Origin: Cohnella silvisoli
GTDB lineage: Bacteria; Bacillota; Bacilli; Paenibacillales; Paenibacillaceae
Assembly (NCBI RefSeq): GCF_021190915.1
Contig: NZ_JAIOAP010000012.1
Span: forward strand, 1 to 64,000
Direction of reading: 5' to 3'
Length of the DNA: 64,000 nucleotides
Positions 1 through 8,938 of this stretch are shown in pieces; positions within the stretch are counted from its first letter, which is position 1; each line of letters starts with the position of its first letter. The notes beneath the pieces are model-generated. The model was not told where the DNA came from. It made no database searches and worked only from the letters and a program-made list of their open reading frames with translations. The position numbers were made by a program, and so were the translations under genes.

Positions 1-211
1 AAGACATCGGATCATCTTGTTTTCGCCCCCTATCTGAAACCTATGCGCTAACTTCATTATACCAAACACTTGTTCTTATATCTAGATTTCCGAGCTCATT
101 GTAAGTTTTTAAGGTCATGACTTCGAGTACGAAGATTCTAGGCTTCGCCTAGCCGAAATTCATCCCCTCCCTATAGAGGAAGAGGACTTCTTTCGGATTG
201 CCGTTAAATTA

Positions 212-220
212 TGGTACAAT
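212..220 (+). promoter_or_regulatory. Extended -10 promoter of the ferritin gene
   Basis: TGG followed by TACAAT forms an extended -10 element about 44 bp before the ferritin start. No good -35 is visible at the usual distance, which fits an extended -10 promoter. A very similar string (AAATTATGGTACA) lies before the metallo-hydrolase gene near 42.6 kb. Bases 1-211 hold no convincing gene. Confidence 0.45.
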
Positions 221-263
221 CCGGGTATAACGTCCAAGCGCATTTCAAAGGGAGTGAAAGGTA

Positions 264-770
264 ATGATGAAAGATTCATTAAGCGAAAGTCTAAACGAAC
301 AACTTAATTTCGAGCTCTTCTCTGCTCACGTTTACTTAGCCATAGCCGCCTATTGTTCAGGAGAAAGCCTAGATGGGTTCGCTAACTTCTTTATGGTGCA
401 AGCAGAAGAAGAGAAATTTCACGCCATGAAAATTTATAAGTATTTGAACGACAGAGGCCAGCGAGTAACGTTATCCGGCATGGATGTCCCGAATAACGAA
501 TATCATTCTATTCTCGATGCGTTCGAGCACGCCTACGCCCATGAGCAAGAGGTAACCAAACGTATTTACCACCTATCCGACCTGGCCATGAACGACCGTG
601 AGCATGCAACCATCCAATTCTTGAAATGGTTTATCGACGAGCAAGTCGAAGAAGAATCCATGTTCGACAGCATTATTAACAAGCTCAAACGGATCGATAA
701 GGACAGCAACGCCTTTTTCATGCTCGATGCCGAGTTCGCACAGCGTACGTTCACCCCGCCTGCCGTATAA
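264..770 (+). CDS. ftnA: Ferritin (non-haem iron storage)
   Basis: Cytosolic iron-storage protein of 168 residues, the usual size for bacterial ferritins. The diiron ferroxidase ligands are visible: Glu in NFELFSAHVY near residue 17, Glu and His in QAEEEKFHAM near 47-56, a Glu near 94 and EQVEEE near 127-132. Family knowledge: 24 subunits oxidise Fe(II) and store a ferric mineral core. There is no haem-binding Met pattern of bacterioferritin and no Dps-type fold length. Two ATG codons stand in tandem (264 and 267) after GGGAGTGAAAGG, and either could start. The gene stands alone, converges on tyrS, and shares a terminator with it. Confidence 0.9.
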   Translation: MMKDSLSESLNEQLNFELFSAHVYLAIAAYCSGESLDGFANFFMVQAEEEKFHAMKIYKYLNDRGQRVTLSGMDVPNNEYHSILDAFEHAYAHEQEVTKRIYHLSDLAMNDREHATIQFLKWFIDEQVEEESMFDSIINKLKRIDKDSNAFFMLDAEFAQRTFTPPAV

Positions 771-790
771 ACTTCATAATAAGCGCACAT

Positions 791-838
791 TAAAGAGAGA
801 CCGACCGTTAAGTTAAACTTATCGGCCAGTCTCTTTTA
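791..838. terminator. Bidirectional terminator between ferritin and tyrS
   Basis: An imperfect inverted repeat (AAAGAGA at 792-798 pairing with TCTCTTT at 830-836, with further GC pairs inside) sits between two convergent genes. It has T-rich flanks on the plus side and A-rich flanks on the other. Confidence 0.7.
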
Positions 839-854
839 TTGTTGTCGGAATTTA

Positions 855-2120
855 CTATCTCTTCGCCGTAAACCGGACAAACTTGCGTTTGCCGACTTGC
901 AGAACGTCACCGTCAGACGGTGCAATATCGCCGTCGATATCCGCGAGCTTCTCTTCGTTCAACCTCACTGCGCCTTGCTGGATGCTTCTTCGGGCCTCGC
1001 TGACCGACGCTTGCAACCCTAGCAGGATGAGCAGTTTAGTCACGCGGATTTTACCCTCTACGAGCTCGGCGGTCGGGATAGCGACTTCTTCGATATCGTC
1101 CGGGAGCGCCCGTTTCTGAAACACGGTAATAAAATGATTCTCGGCTGCCGCTGCCGCTTCCTCTCCATGGTACATTCGGACGAAGGTGCGGGCTAACCGC
1201 ATTTTGGCATCTCTTGGATGAACGCTTCCGTCCGCCAATCCTTCACGCAGCGTCTTCAGATCCTCCAGGCTCAAATCCGTAGCCAACTCGTAATATTTCA
1301 GCATCAACTCATCCGGCACGCTCATCGACTTGCCGTAGATTTGATTGGCTTCCTCATCGATCCCGATATAATTTCCCAAGCTCTTGCTCATCTTGTTCAC
1401 GCCGTCAAGACCTTCGAGCAGCGGAAGCATAAGCGCCGCTTGCGTAGCCTTGCCGTATTCCTTCTGCAACGTGCGGCCCATAAGCAGATTGAACTTCTGG
1501 TCCGTCCCGCCAAGCTCCACATCGCTATCCAGCGCGACTGAGTCATACCCCTGCATAAGCGGGTAGAAAAATTCATGGACGCTGATGGGCTGGTTGGATT
1601 GGAACCGTTTCGTGAAGTCATCCCTTTCCATCATGCGCGCAACCGTAATTTTCCCGGCTAGTCCGACAACGTCCGCGAAAGTTAACGGGGACAACCAAGA
1701 GGAATTATAATAAATGGTCGTTTTTTGCGGATCCAAAATTTTGAAAATTTGCTTCTGGTACGTTTCCGCATTGCGCTTGACGTCTTCTTCGCTTAATTGC
1801 TTGCGAGTTTCCGATTTCCCCGTCGGATCGCCGATTCTGCCTGTGAAATCGCCGATGATCAATTGCACTTCATGGCCGAGCAATTGAAACTGTCTTAATT
1901 TATGTAGGACGACCGTATGTCCGACATGGATATCCGGCGCAGAAGGATCAAGTCCCAGCTTCACCTTAAGCGGTCGCCCAGTCATCACGGATTCCGCAAC
2001 TTTGTTAACTAGTTCTTCCTCCGGCACGATCTCTACAGTGCCTCGCCTTATCACTTCGAGCTGACGAGCGACCTCGCTTTGCTGCTCAGCGGATAAAGTA
2101 TTTTTCCCGTCCGTCTTCAA
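855..2120 (-). CDS. tyrS: Tyrosyl-tRNA synthetase
   Basis: Charges tRNA-Tyr with tyrosine in the cytosol. At 421 residues it has the normal length of the Bacillus TyrS group. The class I signatures are present: HVGH (HIGH-type) at residues 65-68 and KMSKS in VNKMSKSLGNY near residue 243. The C-terminal ~70 residues (VTKLLILLGLQASVSEARR...) form an S4-like RNA-binding domain. Bacillus tyrS genes are often governed by a tyrosine T-box leader. Here only about 120 bp separate the start from the oppositely oriented penicillin-binding protein gene, and no T-box consensus or leader hairpin is visible, so this copy seems not to be T-box controlled. Confidence 0.96.
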   Translation of the reverse strand: MKTDGKNTLSAEQQSEVARQLEVIRRGTVEIVPEEELVNKVAESVMTGRPLKVKLGLDPSAPDIHVGHTVVLHKLRQFQLLGHEVQLIIGDFTGRIGDPTGKSETRKQLSEEDVKRNAETYQKQIFKILDPQKTTIYYNSSWLSPLTFADVVGLAGKITVARMMERDDFTKRFQSNQPISVHEFFYPLMQGYDSVALDSDVELGGTDQKFNLLMGRTLQKEYGKATQAALMLPLLEGLDGVNKMSKSLGNYIGIDEEANQIYGKSMSVPDELMLKYYELATDLSLEDLKTLREGLADGSVHPRDAKMRLARTFVRMYHGEEAAAAAENHFITVFQKRALPDDIEEVAIPTAELVEGKIRVTKLLILLGLQASVSEARRSIQQGAVRLNEEKLADIDGDIAPSDGDVLQVGKRKFVRFTAKR

Positions 2121-2233
2121 TTCCGATTTCCTCCCTCGTGATCACTCGCTTCGTCCCGATTACCGCATTTTCAGGTGCGAATTTCTCTCTTTATAGCACA
2201 CCCTTCCGAAGGAAGTCAAACGATGGCTAAATG

Positions 2234-2242
2234 TGCTATAAT
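2234..2242 (+). promoter_or_regulatory. Extended -10 promoter of the class A PBP gene
   Basis: TGC followed by a perfect TATAAT lies 28 bp before the chosen start. The -35 region is poor, as usual for extended -10 promoters. Confidence 0.55.
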
Positions 2243-2270
2243 AGTTCTGTTTGTTGAAGGAGGCTTCCCT

Positions 2271-5200
2271 ATGAATGAGACGAAACAACCCCCTTCCACG
2301 CCGGGGCGTAAAGGCGCAGGATTCAGAACGGCCGGAAAAATCGCAGGATTTACCGTGCTTTGGCTTATCTTGTTCGGCGTGTTGGCCGGACTTGTCGGCG
2401 CAGGAGCAGTGACTGGATACATCGCTTCTTTAGTAAATGACGACCCGATTCGGTCCCGCAGCCTGATCGAAGAGAAAATAAACGAGAATGCCATAACCGG
2501 GTTCGTCTATTTCAACGATGGCACCCCTATCGGACAATTGCGTTCCGAAGAAGATCGTCGCCCTGTTACATACGACCAAATTCCGAAAACAATCATCGAC
2601 GCGGTTGTCGCGATAGAAGATAAAAACTTCTTCACGCACCCCGGCGTCGATACGAATGGCTTATTCCGTGCGGTCAAACAGCAATTGTTGAACGAGAGCG
2701 TGCAGACGGGCGGCAGTACGATTACCCAACAGCTTGCACGGCGCGTATTCTTAAGCTTAGACCAGACTTCCAGCCGGAAAGCCAAAGAAATTTTCCTGTC
2801 GCTTAGACTGGAACGGTTTCTGAGCAAAGAAGAAATCATTACGGCCTACTTAAATAAAGTCCCTTATGGGAACGGATCTTCCGGTTATCAAGTTTTCGGA
2901 ATCAAAGCGGCTTCCAAAGGAATATTCGGCATCGAGAAATTGGAAAAGCTGAACATAGCCCAAGCTGCCTATTTGGCCGGCGTACCGCAACTGCCTTCCT
3001 TATATTCCGCCTTTAACGGCAAAGGTGATTTCAACGAAAAGAACTTTAAGCGGGCTGTCGAGCGTCAGAAGCTCGTCCTCAGCCGCATGCTGATTGAAAA
3101 GAAGATCACCAACGCGGAATATGAAGAAGCGCTGGCTTTCGATCTCTATAGTTCACTGGCTAAGCCCAGCGAGAAGGCGTATAACACTTTTCCTTACTTA
3201 ATGCTTGAAGTCGAGCGCCAAGCGGCTGAATTACTCGTTCTGAAACAAAACCCGGAGCTTAAGCTCGAGGATTTGAAAAAGAAAGAAAACTCGGCGCTTA
3301 TCGAAGATGCGCGCGGACAGCTGCTGCGCAGCGGCTATAAAATAACGACAACGATTGACAAAAAAGTGTATAACCTTATGCACGGAGTAGCTGAAAATCC
3401 GGAAAATTTCGCACCCGACCATCCCGTCAAAGGGGTTGAGCAAATTGCCGCCGTTATGATGGACCAGAAAACGGGCGCCATCTTAGGCATGATCGAAGGG
3501 CGCGACTTCCATATCGAGCAAATGAACTTCGCCACGCAGATGACGCGTCAGCCGGGCTCAGCGATGAAACCGATCGGCGCTTATTTGCCGGCAATCGACA
3601 AAGGGCTCATCCAGCCTGCCAGCGTCCTTGACGATGCGCCTATCATTCTGAAAAACGGCGGAGGCGGCTACCATATTCCGAAAAACTCCAACAACCGTTA
3701 TTCGGGTCTCGTAACCGCGCGCCAAGCGCTTAACAATTCCTACAATATTCCCGCATTGAAAATATTCCTTAATAAAGTAACGATTAAGGATTCTTGGGCA
3801 TTCGCCCGTTCCCTTGGAATCACCACGCTGGTGAAAGAGGATGACGCTGCCCAAACGGGCGTAATCGGAGGACTTAAGTACGGCGTTTCGGTAGAAGAGT
3901 TGACCAATGCCTACTCCGCGATCGCGAACAAAGGCGTTTTCAACGATGCTTATTTAATTGAAAGTATCCGCGATGCCAACAATGAATTCGTATATAAGCA
4001 TGAAGCGAATCCGAAACGAATCGTATCCGAGCAATCGGCTTATCTGATGACAGACATGCTTCGCACGGTTGTCACGAACGGTACGGCAACGTCGATCATG
4101 TCCCAATTCAAAAATTACGGTAAAATTCCGGTAGTCGGCAAAACGGGAACGACCCAAAACTATGGGGACGTATGGTTCGAAGGTTACACTCCGGACATTA
4201 CGCTCGGGGTATGGGCCGGATATGAGAAAGTCATTCACACTTTGTCTGCAGACAGCCATGGTCGGGCACGCTCGATCTGGGCGAAAATTATGAACGAAGT
4301 TACGGAAGCCAAGCCGGAGCTGTTCCCGACCAAAGCTTTCGAGAAGCCGGACGGCATTGTTTCGATGACCGTATCCAGCGTCAGCGGCAAGCTGCCGACG
4401 GAAATAACGAAATCTGCCGGCAAGCTCGTAACGGATATCTTTAACCGTAAATTCATTCCGACGGAGGAAGACGACGCCCTCGTCAAAGTCAAATATATTT
4501 CCTACAACGGCGTTAACTACTTGCCGCACCCCGAGACCCCGGAGGATCTGCTGCGGGAGTCCGTAATGGTCGTACGCGAGACGCCGTTAGATACGCTTAT
4601 AGAGGAATTACAAGCGAAGCTCGGAAAGGTGTCCGCGCAATCCCGCAAATCGCTTGCTTATTATTTACCGAAGGATGCCGCTCAAAGCGCTCCTTCCAAG
4701 ATCGATCCGCGCGTAGACGATGGGGGCGCCCCGAGACCTCCAGCGCACATCTCGGTGGAAACCATGAACGGCTTGGCGAGGATTTCGTTTACGCCTTCCA
4801 CGCAAGCCGATGTTGCTGGCTATAGGCTCTATCGTTCCGTTAATGGCGGGGCCTTCGAGAAAGTCGAGGCTTCCGTACCGACGGGGGAGGACCCGAAATT
4901 CGTCAACTACATCAGCTCAAACCAAACCTATCGTTATTATGTCGCGGCCGTTGATGTTGTCGGCAATGAATCCGCACCGAGCGAGTCCATATCGACGGAC
5001 GGCGGTCAAATCATAACCGATCCTAACATACCGGATGGCGGCGATCCCGGATTCCCGGATAATCCGAACAACAGCAACAATCCCACAACGCCAACAGGGC
5101 TTAAAGCGGAAGGAACGGATATCGGCGTTACGTTATCGTGGAATGAGAATCCGGGCAGTGAAGGCGTAACCCAGTATCAGGTATGGTATAGTTCGACTGA

Positions 5201-5339
5201 ACGCGGTAAATACAAGCTGCTCGGAACGACGGAATCCGCATCCTTCGAGTATATTGCTCCTATGTCGACCGGATGGTATCGCATAACGGCGATAAATTCG
5301 TCCGGAGAGTCTTCTCCTACCCGGTCTGTCGAAGTTTAA
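2271..5339 (+). CDS. ponA: Class A penicillin-binding protein (PBP1A) with C-terminal fibronectin III modules
   Basis: Bifunctional peptidoglycan glycosyltransferase/transpeptidase anchored in the cytoplasmic membrane. I start it at 2271, where ATG follows GAAGGAGG; an upstream in-frame start at 2175 would lie before the promoter. The product is 1022 residues. Order: basic cytosolic tail, one membrane segment (about residues 20-50), GT51 domain with EDKNFFTHPGVD and TITQQLARR, then the transpeptidase with SAMKP (SxxK), SYN and KTGTTQNYGD (KTG). Two fibronectin type III-like modules follow (around residues 820-910 and 940-1022), linked by a Gly/Asp/Asn/Pro-rich spacer. The C-terminal modules probably bind wall material or partner proteins (inference). 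Confidence 0.95.
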   Translation: MNETKQPPSTPGRKGAGFRTAGKIAGFTVLWLILFGVLAGLVGAGAVTGYIASLVNDDPIRSRSLIEEKINENAITGFVYFNDGTPIGQLRSEEDRRPVTYDQIPKTIIDAVVAIEDKNFFTHPGVDTNGLFRAVKQQLLNESVQTGGSTITQQLARRVFLSLDQTSSRKAKEIFLSLRLERFLSKEEIITAYLNKVPYGNGSSGYQVFGIKAASKGIFGIEKLEKLNIAQAAYLAGVPQLPSLYSAFNGKGDFNEKNFKRAVERQKLVLSRMLIEKKITNAEYEEALAFDLYSSLAKPSEKAYNTFPYLMLEVERQAAELLVLKQNPELKLEDLKKKENSALIEDARGQLLRSGYKITTTIDKKVYNLMHGVAENPENFAPDHPVKGVEQIAAVMMDQKTGAILGMIEGRDFHIEQMNFATQMTRQPGSAMKPIGAYLPAIDKGLIQPASVLDDAPIILKNGGGGYHIPKNSNNRYSGLVTARQALNNSYNIPALKIFLNKVTIKDSWAFARSLGITTLVKEDDAAQTGVIGGLKYGVSVEELTNAYSAIANKGVFNDAYLIESIRDANNEFVYKHEANPKRIVSEQSAYLMTDMLRTVVTNGTATSIMSQFKNYGKIPVVGKTGTTQNYGDVWFEGYTPDITLGVWAGYEKVIHTLSADSHGRARSIWAKIMNEVTEAKPELFPTKAFEKPDGIVSMTVSSVSGKLPTEITKSAGKLVTDIFNRKFIPTEEDDALVKVKYISYNGVNYLPHPETPEDLLRESVMVVRETPLDTLIEELQAKLGKVSAQSRKSLAYYLPKDAAQSAPSKIDPRVDDGGAPRPPAHISVETMNGLARISFTPSTQADVAGYRLYRSVNGGAFEKVEASVPTGEDPKFVNYISSNQTYRYYVAAVDVVGNESAPSESISTDGGQIITDPNIPDGGDPGFPDNPNNSNNPTTPTGLKAEGTDIGVTLSWNENPGSEGVTQYQVWYSSTERGKYKLLGTTESASFEYIAPMSTGWYRITAINSSGESSPTRSVEV

Positions 5340-5345
5340 TCTACA

Positions 5346-5381
5346 GAGCCCGCCACCGTCTTGTACGGGGGCGGGCTTTGT
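5346..5381 (+). terminator. Terminator after the PBP gene
   Basis: AGCCCGCC (5347-5354) pairs with GGCGGGCT (5370-5377), followed by TTG and T/A-rich DNA. Confidence 0.75.
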
Positions 5382-5429
5382 ATAACGAGAAAATAGCGCA
5401 AACCTAGTCCCATATATTTGGGCGCTCGA

Positions 5430-5537
5430 TTTCAGCCGTTCTACCGGTTTCCAATCCAGACTTTCCTCAGGAATACTTTCCCACACTTTAATGCTCCTAC
5501 GTCTAACTTCTTCATATAGCTGAAGTGAGCTTGTGAA
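5430..5537 (-). pseudogene. Possible DinB-like protein fragment
   Basis: A minus-strand reading frame contains LYEEVRRRSIKVWESIPEES followed by LDWKPVE, which resembles the first helices of DinB/DUF664-type proteins. A stop lies immediately upstream, no ATG is present, and after about 35 residues the resemblance ends and the frame runs into the PBP terminator. If real it is a short relic. The rest of 5382-5619 shows no gene. Confidence 0.3.
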
Positions 5538-5619
5538 CTAGCCACGTTTACATTAAGATAGTGAACATTAAGAACAACAATGGATTGCTACATGTGACGC
5601 ATATGGGGGATTTGAATAG

Positions 5620-6195
5620 ATGGATGAAATAAAACGAGACTTTTCAAAAGCAAGCCATAGCGATCAAAATGATTCGACTTCCTCTGACACAATTCACAGT
5701 GACTTGCTTGCCACCAAAGATCTTGTTTATAACCCCTGCAGGTTTGATTGCTCTCGACCACTCTTAGAAGAACAAAATGCTGAGTATGGGGCTTATGTAT
5801 TTAACTTAGATGGTCTCTCCATTAGATTTCGAGTCGCAAAAATCACTCCTACAAAGATCGGGCAATTTGTGACTTTATGGGAGAGAATTGGAGATGGACC
5901 AATCCAACCATACGACGTATCCGATCCAGCCGATTTCTTTGTTATTAGTACACGCAAAGGTAGTAACTTTGGTCAGTTTATATTTCCAAAGGCTGTTTTA
6001 TATGATCACGATATCGTATCCAATCAAGGCAAAGGCGGTAAAAGAGCAATGCGCGTTTACCCACCTTGGGACAATCCTACGAGCCGTCAGGCTCAGAAAA
6101 CTCAAATATGGCAATTGGAATATTTCCTAGACATACCTGAGAATCTCCCGATAGACTTCGTTCGTGCTCAACTGCTTTACGGTCCCAATCGTTAA
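5620..6195 (+). CDS. MepB-family protein
   Basis: A 191-residue soluble protein that I recognise as MepB-like from its pattern: EYGAYVFNLDG, IRFRVAKITPTKIGQFVTLW, DFFVISTRKGSNFGQFIFPK, RVYPPWD and a final YFLDIP segment. MepB is best known as the third gene of the Staphylococcus mepRAB locus; its molecular role is not settled. Here it stands alone, with no MATE pump or MarR regulator beside it, so the staphylococcal context does not transfer. The first 35 residues are polar and Ser/Asp-rich and may be a flexible tail. The start has the weak ribosome site GGGGG. Confidence 0.75.
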   Translation: MDEIKRDFSKASHSDQNDSTSSDTIHSDLLATKDLVYNPCRFDCSRPLLEEQNAEYGAYVFNLDGLSIRFRVAKITPTKIGQFVTLWERIGDGPIQPYDVSDPADFFVISTRKGSNFGQFIFPKAVLYDHDIVSNQGKGGKRAMRVYPPWDNPTSRQAQKTQIWQLEYFLDIPENLPIDFVRAQLLYGPNR

Positions 6196-6217
6196 AGGCA
6201 TAAGTAAATTACAAATC

Positions 6218-6273
6218 AAAAAACCTCCCTTCGAGCGAGTACGTTAAAACGTACCCACCCTAGGGAGGTTTTA
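6218..6273. terminator. Bidirectional terminator between mepB-like gene and acsA
   Basis: AAAACCTCCC pairs with GGGAGGTTTT, with a second inner hairpin GTACGT-TAAA-ACGTAC. It has a poly-T run on each strand and lies between convergent genes. Confidence 0.85.
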
Positions 6274-6291
6274 AGTAATTAAAACTAGATT

Positions 6292-8016
6292 CTAATCTTC
6301 AATCGTGGACAAGTCGCCTGTAGGCAAGTTGAGCTCCCAAGCTTTCAGCACCCTGCGCATGATTTTACCGCTGCGGGTTTTGGGAAGCTTATCTTTGAAT
6401 TCGATCTCGCGCGGGGAAGCATGGGCGGAAAGCCCTTCCTTTACGAACTTGGCGATGTCGGCTTTTAACTCATCCGATGGCGAGTAACCTTCCCGCAAGG
6501 AAATGAATGCTTTAATAATCTCTCCGCGAAGCGGATCCGGTTTCCCGATAACGCCCGCTTCGGCGACAGCAGGATGCTCTACGAGCTTGCTCTCTACCTC
6601 GAAAGGCCCTACTCGCTCGCCGGAAGTGTTAATGACGTCATCGATACGCCCTTGGAACCAGAAGTAACCTTCGTCGTCCTGGTAAGCGGAATCACCCGAA
6701 ACATACCATCCCGGGATATGGAAGTACTCCGCGTATTTCATCGGGTTGTTCCATATTTTACGCATCATCGACGGCCATGGTGTCCGGATCGCAAGATTAC
6801 CCATGCGGAACGGCGGCAATTCATTGCCTTGATCATCGATAATCGCAGCTTGAACGCCTGGAACCGGCCGCCCCATCGAGCCCGGCTTAATCTCCATGCT
6901 CGGATAGTTACAGATTAATTGTCCACCTGTTTCCGTCATCCACCACGTATCGTGAATGCGTTGACCGTAAACCTTGTTGCCCCAACGGACAACTTCGGGA
7001 TTCAGCGGCTCACCGACGCTCAACACATGGCGCAAGCTGGACAGATCGAACGAATTAACGACATCGTCACCCGCCCCCATCAGCATGCGGAATGCTGTCG
7101 GTGCGCTGTACCATACGGTTACTTTATATTTTTGAATCGTCGAGTACCAATCCTGAGGGCTAAATCTGCCGCCGCGAACGACGTTGGTGACCCCGTTCAG
7201 CCAAGGCGCGAAAATACCGTATGAAGTTCCCGTTACCCAGCCCGGATCGGCCGTGCACCAGTATACGTCGTCTTCCCTCAAATCCAGAACGATACGTCCC
7301 GTATGATAATGTTGGAGCATCGCGTTCTGAACGTGGAATACCCCTTTGGGTTTGCCTGTAGAGCCTGATGTATAATGCAAAATAAGTCCGTCTTCCCGAT
7401 CAAGGAAAGTCAACTCCGCAGTATCGGAAACATTCGCCATCGCTGCGCGATAATCGACGATTCCGTTGCCCTCTTCGACATCGTCACCATATAGGATAAC
7501 ATGTTTAAGATCTGGGAGTTCCGCCCGCGGAACCCGCGACAACAGCGCAGGGGTCGTAACGATCGCTACCGCGCCGCTATCCTGAAGGCGATCTCTGACA
7601 GCCGTCTCCATGAATGCTTCGAATAACGGACCTACGACTGCGCCAACTTTAAGCGCGCCGAACAAACTAAAGTACAATTCCGGCGTGCGGGGCATGAAAA
7701 TAAATACTCGGTCTCCCTTATCAACGCCTAACCCGCGAAGCACGTTGGCAAACCGATTGGATTGCCTCGACAATTCCGCGAAGGAGTAGCTTTCGTCACG
7801 CTTGCTGTCGCTGTAGTGAAGCGCTATTTTGTCCCCCCGGCCGTTCTCTACATGGCGATCGATCGCTTCGTAAGCCATATTGACCTTGCCGGTCGACGCC
7901 CAAGAAAATTGATTCTCGACATCCGCCCAGTCGAAGCTCTTTACCGCATCTTCATACGTTCCCATGTTTGCCGCCGTCGCTGTGACGGCTAATTTCTCGT
8001 CAGACTGAAATGTCAC
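6292..8016 (-). CDS. acsA: Acetyl-CoA synthetase (AMP-forming)
   Basis: Activates acetate to acetyl-CoA through acetyl-AMP in the cytosol. At 574 residues it is close to the Bacillus AcsA length. Visible motifs are the P-loop-like YTSGSTGKPKGVFH (A3), WWMTETGGQ (A5), SGERVGPFEVES near the hinge, and C-terminal PKTRSGKIMRR, whose Lys is the known acetylation site in this family. It lies divergent from acuA, whose product acetylates and inactivates this enzyme in Bacillus, and acuC, whose product removes the acetyl group. A cre-like box 41 bp upstream of the start suggests CcpA repression. Confidence 0.96.
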   Translation of the reverse strand: MTFQSDEKLAVTATAANMGTYEDAVKSFDWADVENQFSWASTGKVNMAYEAIDRHVENGRGDKIALHYSDSKRDESYSFAELSRQSNRFANVLRGLGVDKGDRVFIFMPRTPELYFSLFGALKVGAVVGPLFEAFMETAVRDRLQDSGAVAIVTTPALLSRVPRAELPDLKHVILYGDDVEEGNGIVDYRAAMANVSDTAELTFLDREDGLILHYTSGSTGKPKGVFHVQNAMLQHYHTGRIVLDLREDDVYWCTADPGWVTGTSYGIFAPWLNGVTNVVRGGRFSPQDWYSTIQKYKVTVWYSAPTAFRMLMGAGDDVVNSFDLSSLRHVLSVGEPLNPEVVRWGNKVYGQRIHDTWWMTETGGQLICNYPSMEIKPGSMGRPVPGVQAAIIDDQGNELPPFRMGNLAIRTPWPSMMRKIWNNPMKYAEYFHIPGWYVSGDSAYQDDEGYFWFQGRIDDVINTSGERVGPFEVESKLVEHPAVAEAGVIGKPDPLRGEIIKAFISLREGYSPSDELKADIAKFVKEGLSAHASPREIEFKDKLPKTRSGKIMRRVLKAWELNLPTGDLSTIED

Positions 8017-8056
8017 GATCCATCACCTTCCAAATTGGAATACATGCATTCGATAT

Positions 8057-8070
8057 CGAATGCGCTTTCA
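8057..8070 (-). promoter_or_regulatory. cre-like CcpA operator of acsA
   Basis: On the minus strand the site reads TGAAAGCGCATTCG, matching the catabolite-responsive consensus TGNAARCGNWWWCA at all positions but the last. It lies in the acsA leader downstream of the likely -10, a roadblock position. CcpA itself is encoded near 16-17 kb. Confidence 0.65.
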
Positions 8071-8105
8071 TTATCATGAGGTAATTGTCTTCTCTGCCAA
8101 AATTC

Positions 8106-8111
8106 ATTATA
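8106..8111 (-). promoter_or_regulatory. Likely acsA -10 element
   Basis: TATAAT on the minus strand, 90 bp before the acsA start. No strong -35 was found. Confidence 0.4.
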
Positions 8112-8224
8112 TCACATTGAGTGTGAGCTAGGCATAGGGGAAAAGAACCTTTTCAGGCACAAAAACGACGATATTTTCCGCCCCGATTTCAGACGCGCTG
8201 TTCCTCCCCCATCCCCCTATAGTG

Positions 8225-8230
8225 TATAAT
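8225..8230 (+). promoter_or_regulatory. Likely acuA -10 element
   Basis: TATAAT on the plus strand, 35 bp before the acuA ATG. A weak TTCCTC stands near the -35 distance. Confidence 0.45.
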
Positions 8231-8265
8231 GACATCAAAGTTAGCACGGCTGAAGGGAGAACGGC

Positions 8266-8898
8266 ATGGAGCATATCAAATCTTATGTCCGGTATCCAAT
8301 AGACCGAAATGGCCGATCCTTGATCGTTGAAGGTCCCGTATCACCTGAAACGTTAAGCGAATGGACGCTCCATCAGAAATTGGACGCTTTTAGAAGGCCT
8401 AAAGAGCAGCATCAGGCATTAGTTGAAATCGCCGAGCTTCCGGAGGGGAGAATCATCCTTGCGAGGGAAGAGAACGTCATCGTCGGATACGTCACTTTCC
8501 ACTACCCGGACGAGATGGAACGGTGGTCGGAGGGCGGCATGAAAGACCTTGTCGAGCTTGGCGCGATCGAAGTAGCGGATGATTACCGCAATCTCGGTCT
8601 AGGTAAAGCGCTCATCACCGCAGCGTTTCATGACGGTCAATTGGACAATATGATCGTTTTTACGACCGAATACTATTGGCACTGGGATCTGGAATCCAGC
8701 GGGTTAAATGTGTGGGAATACCGCGAAATGATGGAACGGCTAATGAAATCGGTCGGAATGGTCTGGTTTGCTACGGACGATCCGGAAATATGCGCGCACC
8801 CCGCCAACTGTTTGATGGTGAGAATAGGCAAAGACGTCCCCCTCTCCTCCGTGGAACAATTCGACCGGGTACGATTCCGGCAACGCTTTATGTATTAG
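8266..8898 (+). CDS. acuA: Protein acetyltransferase AcuA (GNAT family)
   Basis: A 210-residue GNAT-fold enzyme that, in Bacillus, uses acetyl-CoA to acetylate the catalytic-loop lysine of AcsA and so shuts off acetate activation. The acetyl-CoA-binding stretch is visible as DDYRNLGLGKALITAA near residues 104-119. It starts at ATG 8266 after GAAGGGAGA and is followed 40 bp later by acuC. The layout acsA<->acuA-acuC matches Bacillus except that acuB (CBS-ACT protein) is absent between acuA and acuC. Confidence 0.92.
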   Translation: MEHIKSYVRYPIDRNGRSLIVEGPVSPETLSEWTLHQKLDAFRRPKEQHQALVEIAELPEGRIILAREENVIVGYVTFHYPDEMERWSEGGMKDLVELGAIEVADDYRNLGLGKALITAAFHDGQLDNMIVFTTEYYWHWDLESSGLNVWEYREMMERLMKSVGMVWFATDDPEICAHPANCLMVRIGKDVPLSSVEQFDRVRFRQRFMY

Positions 8899-8938
8899 TG
8901 CCAAACAAAGCGGCTTCGCCGCACTTGGAACAGCTCTG

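Noticed and set aside
6574..7224. Plus-strand reading frames inside acsA
   Set aside because: Shadows of the acsA gene without ribosome sites or homology.
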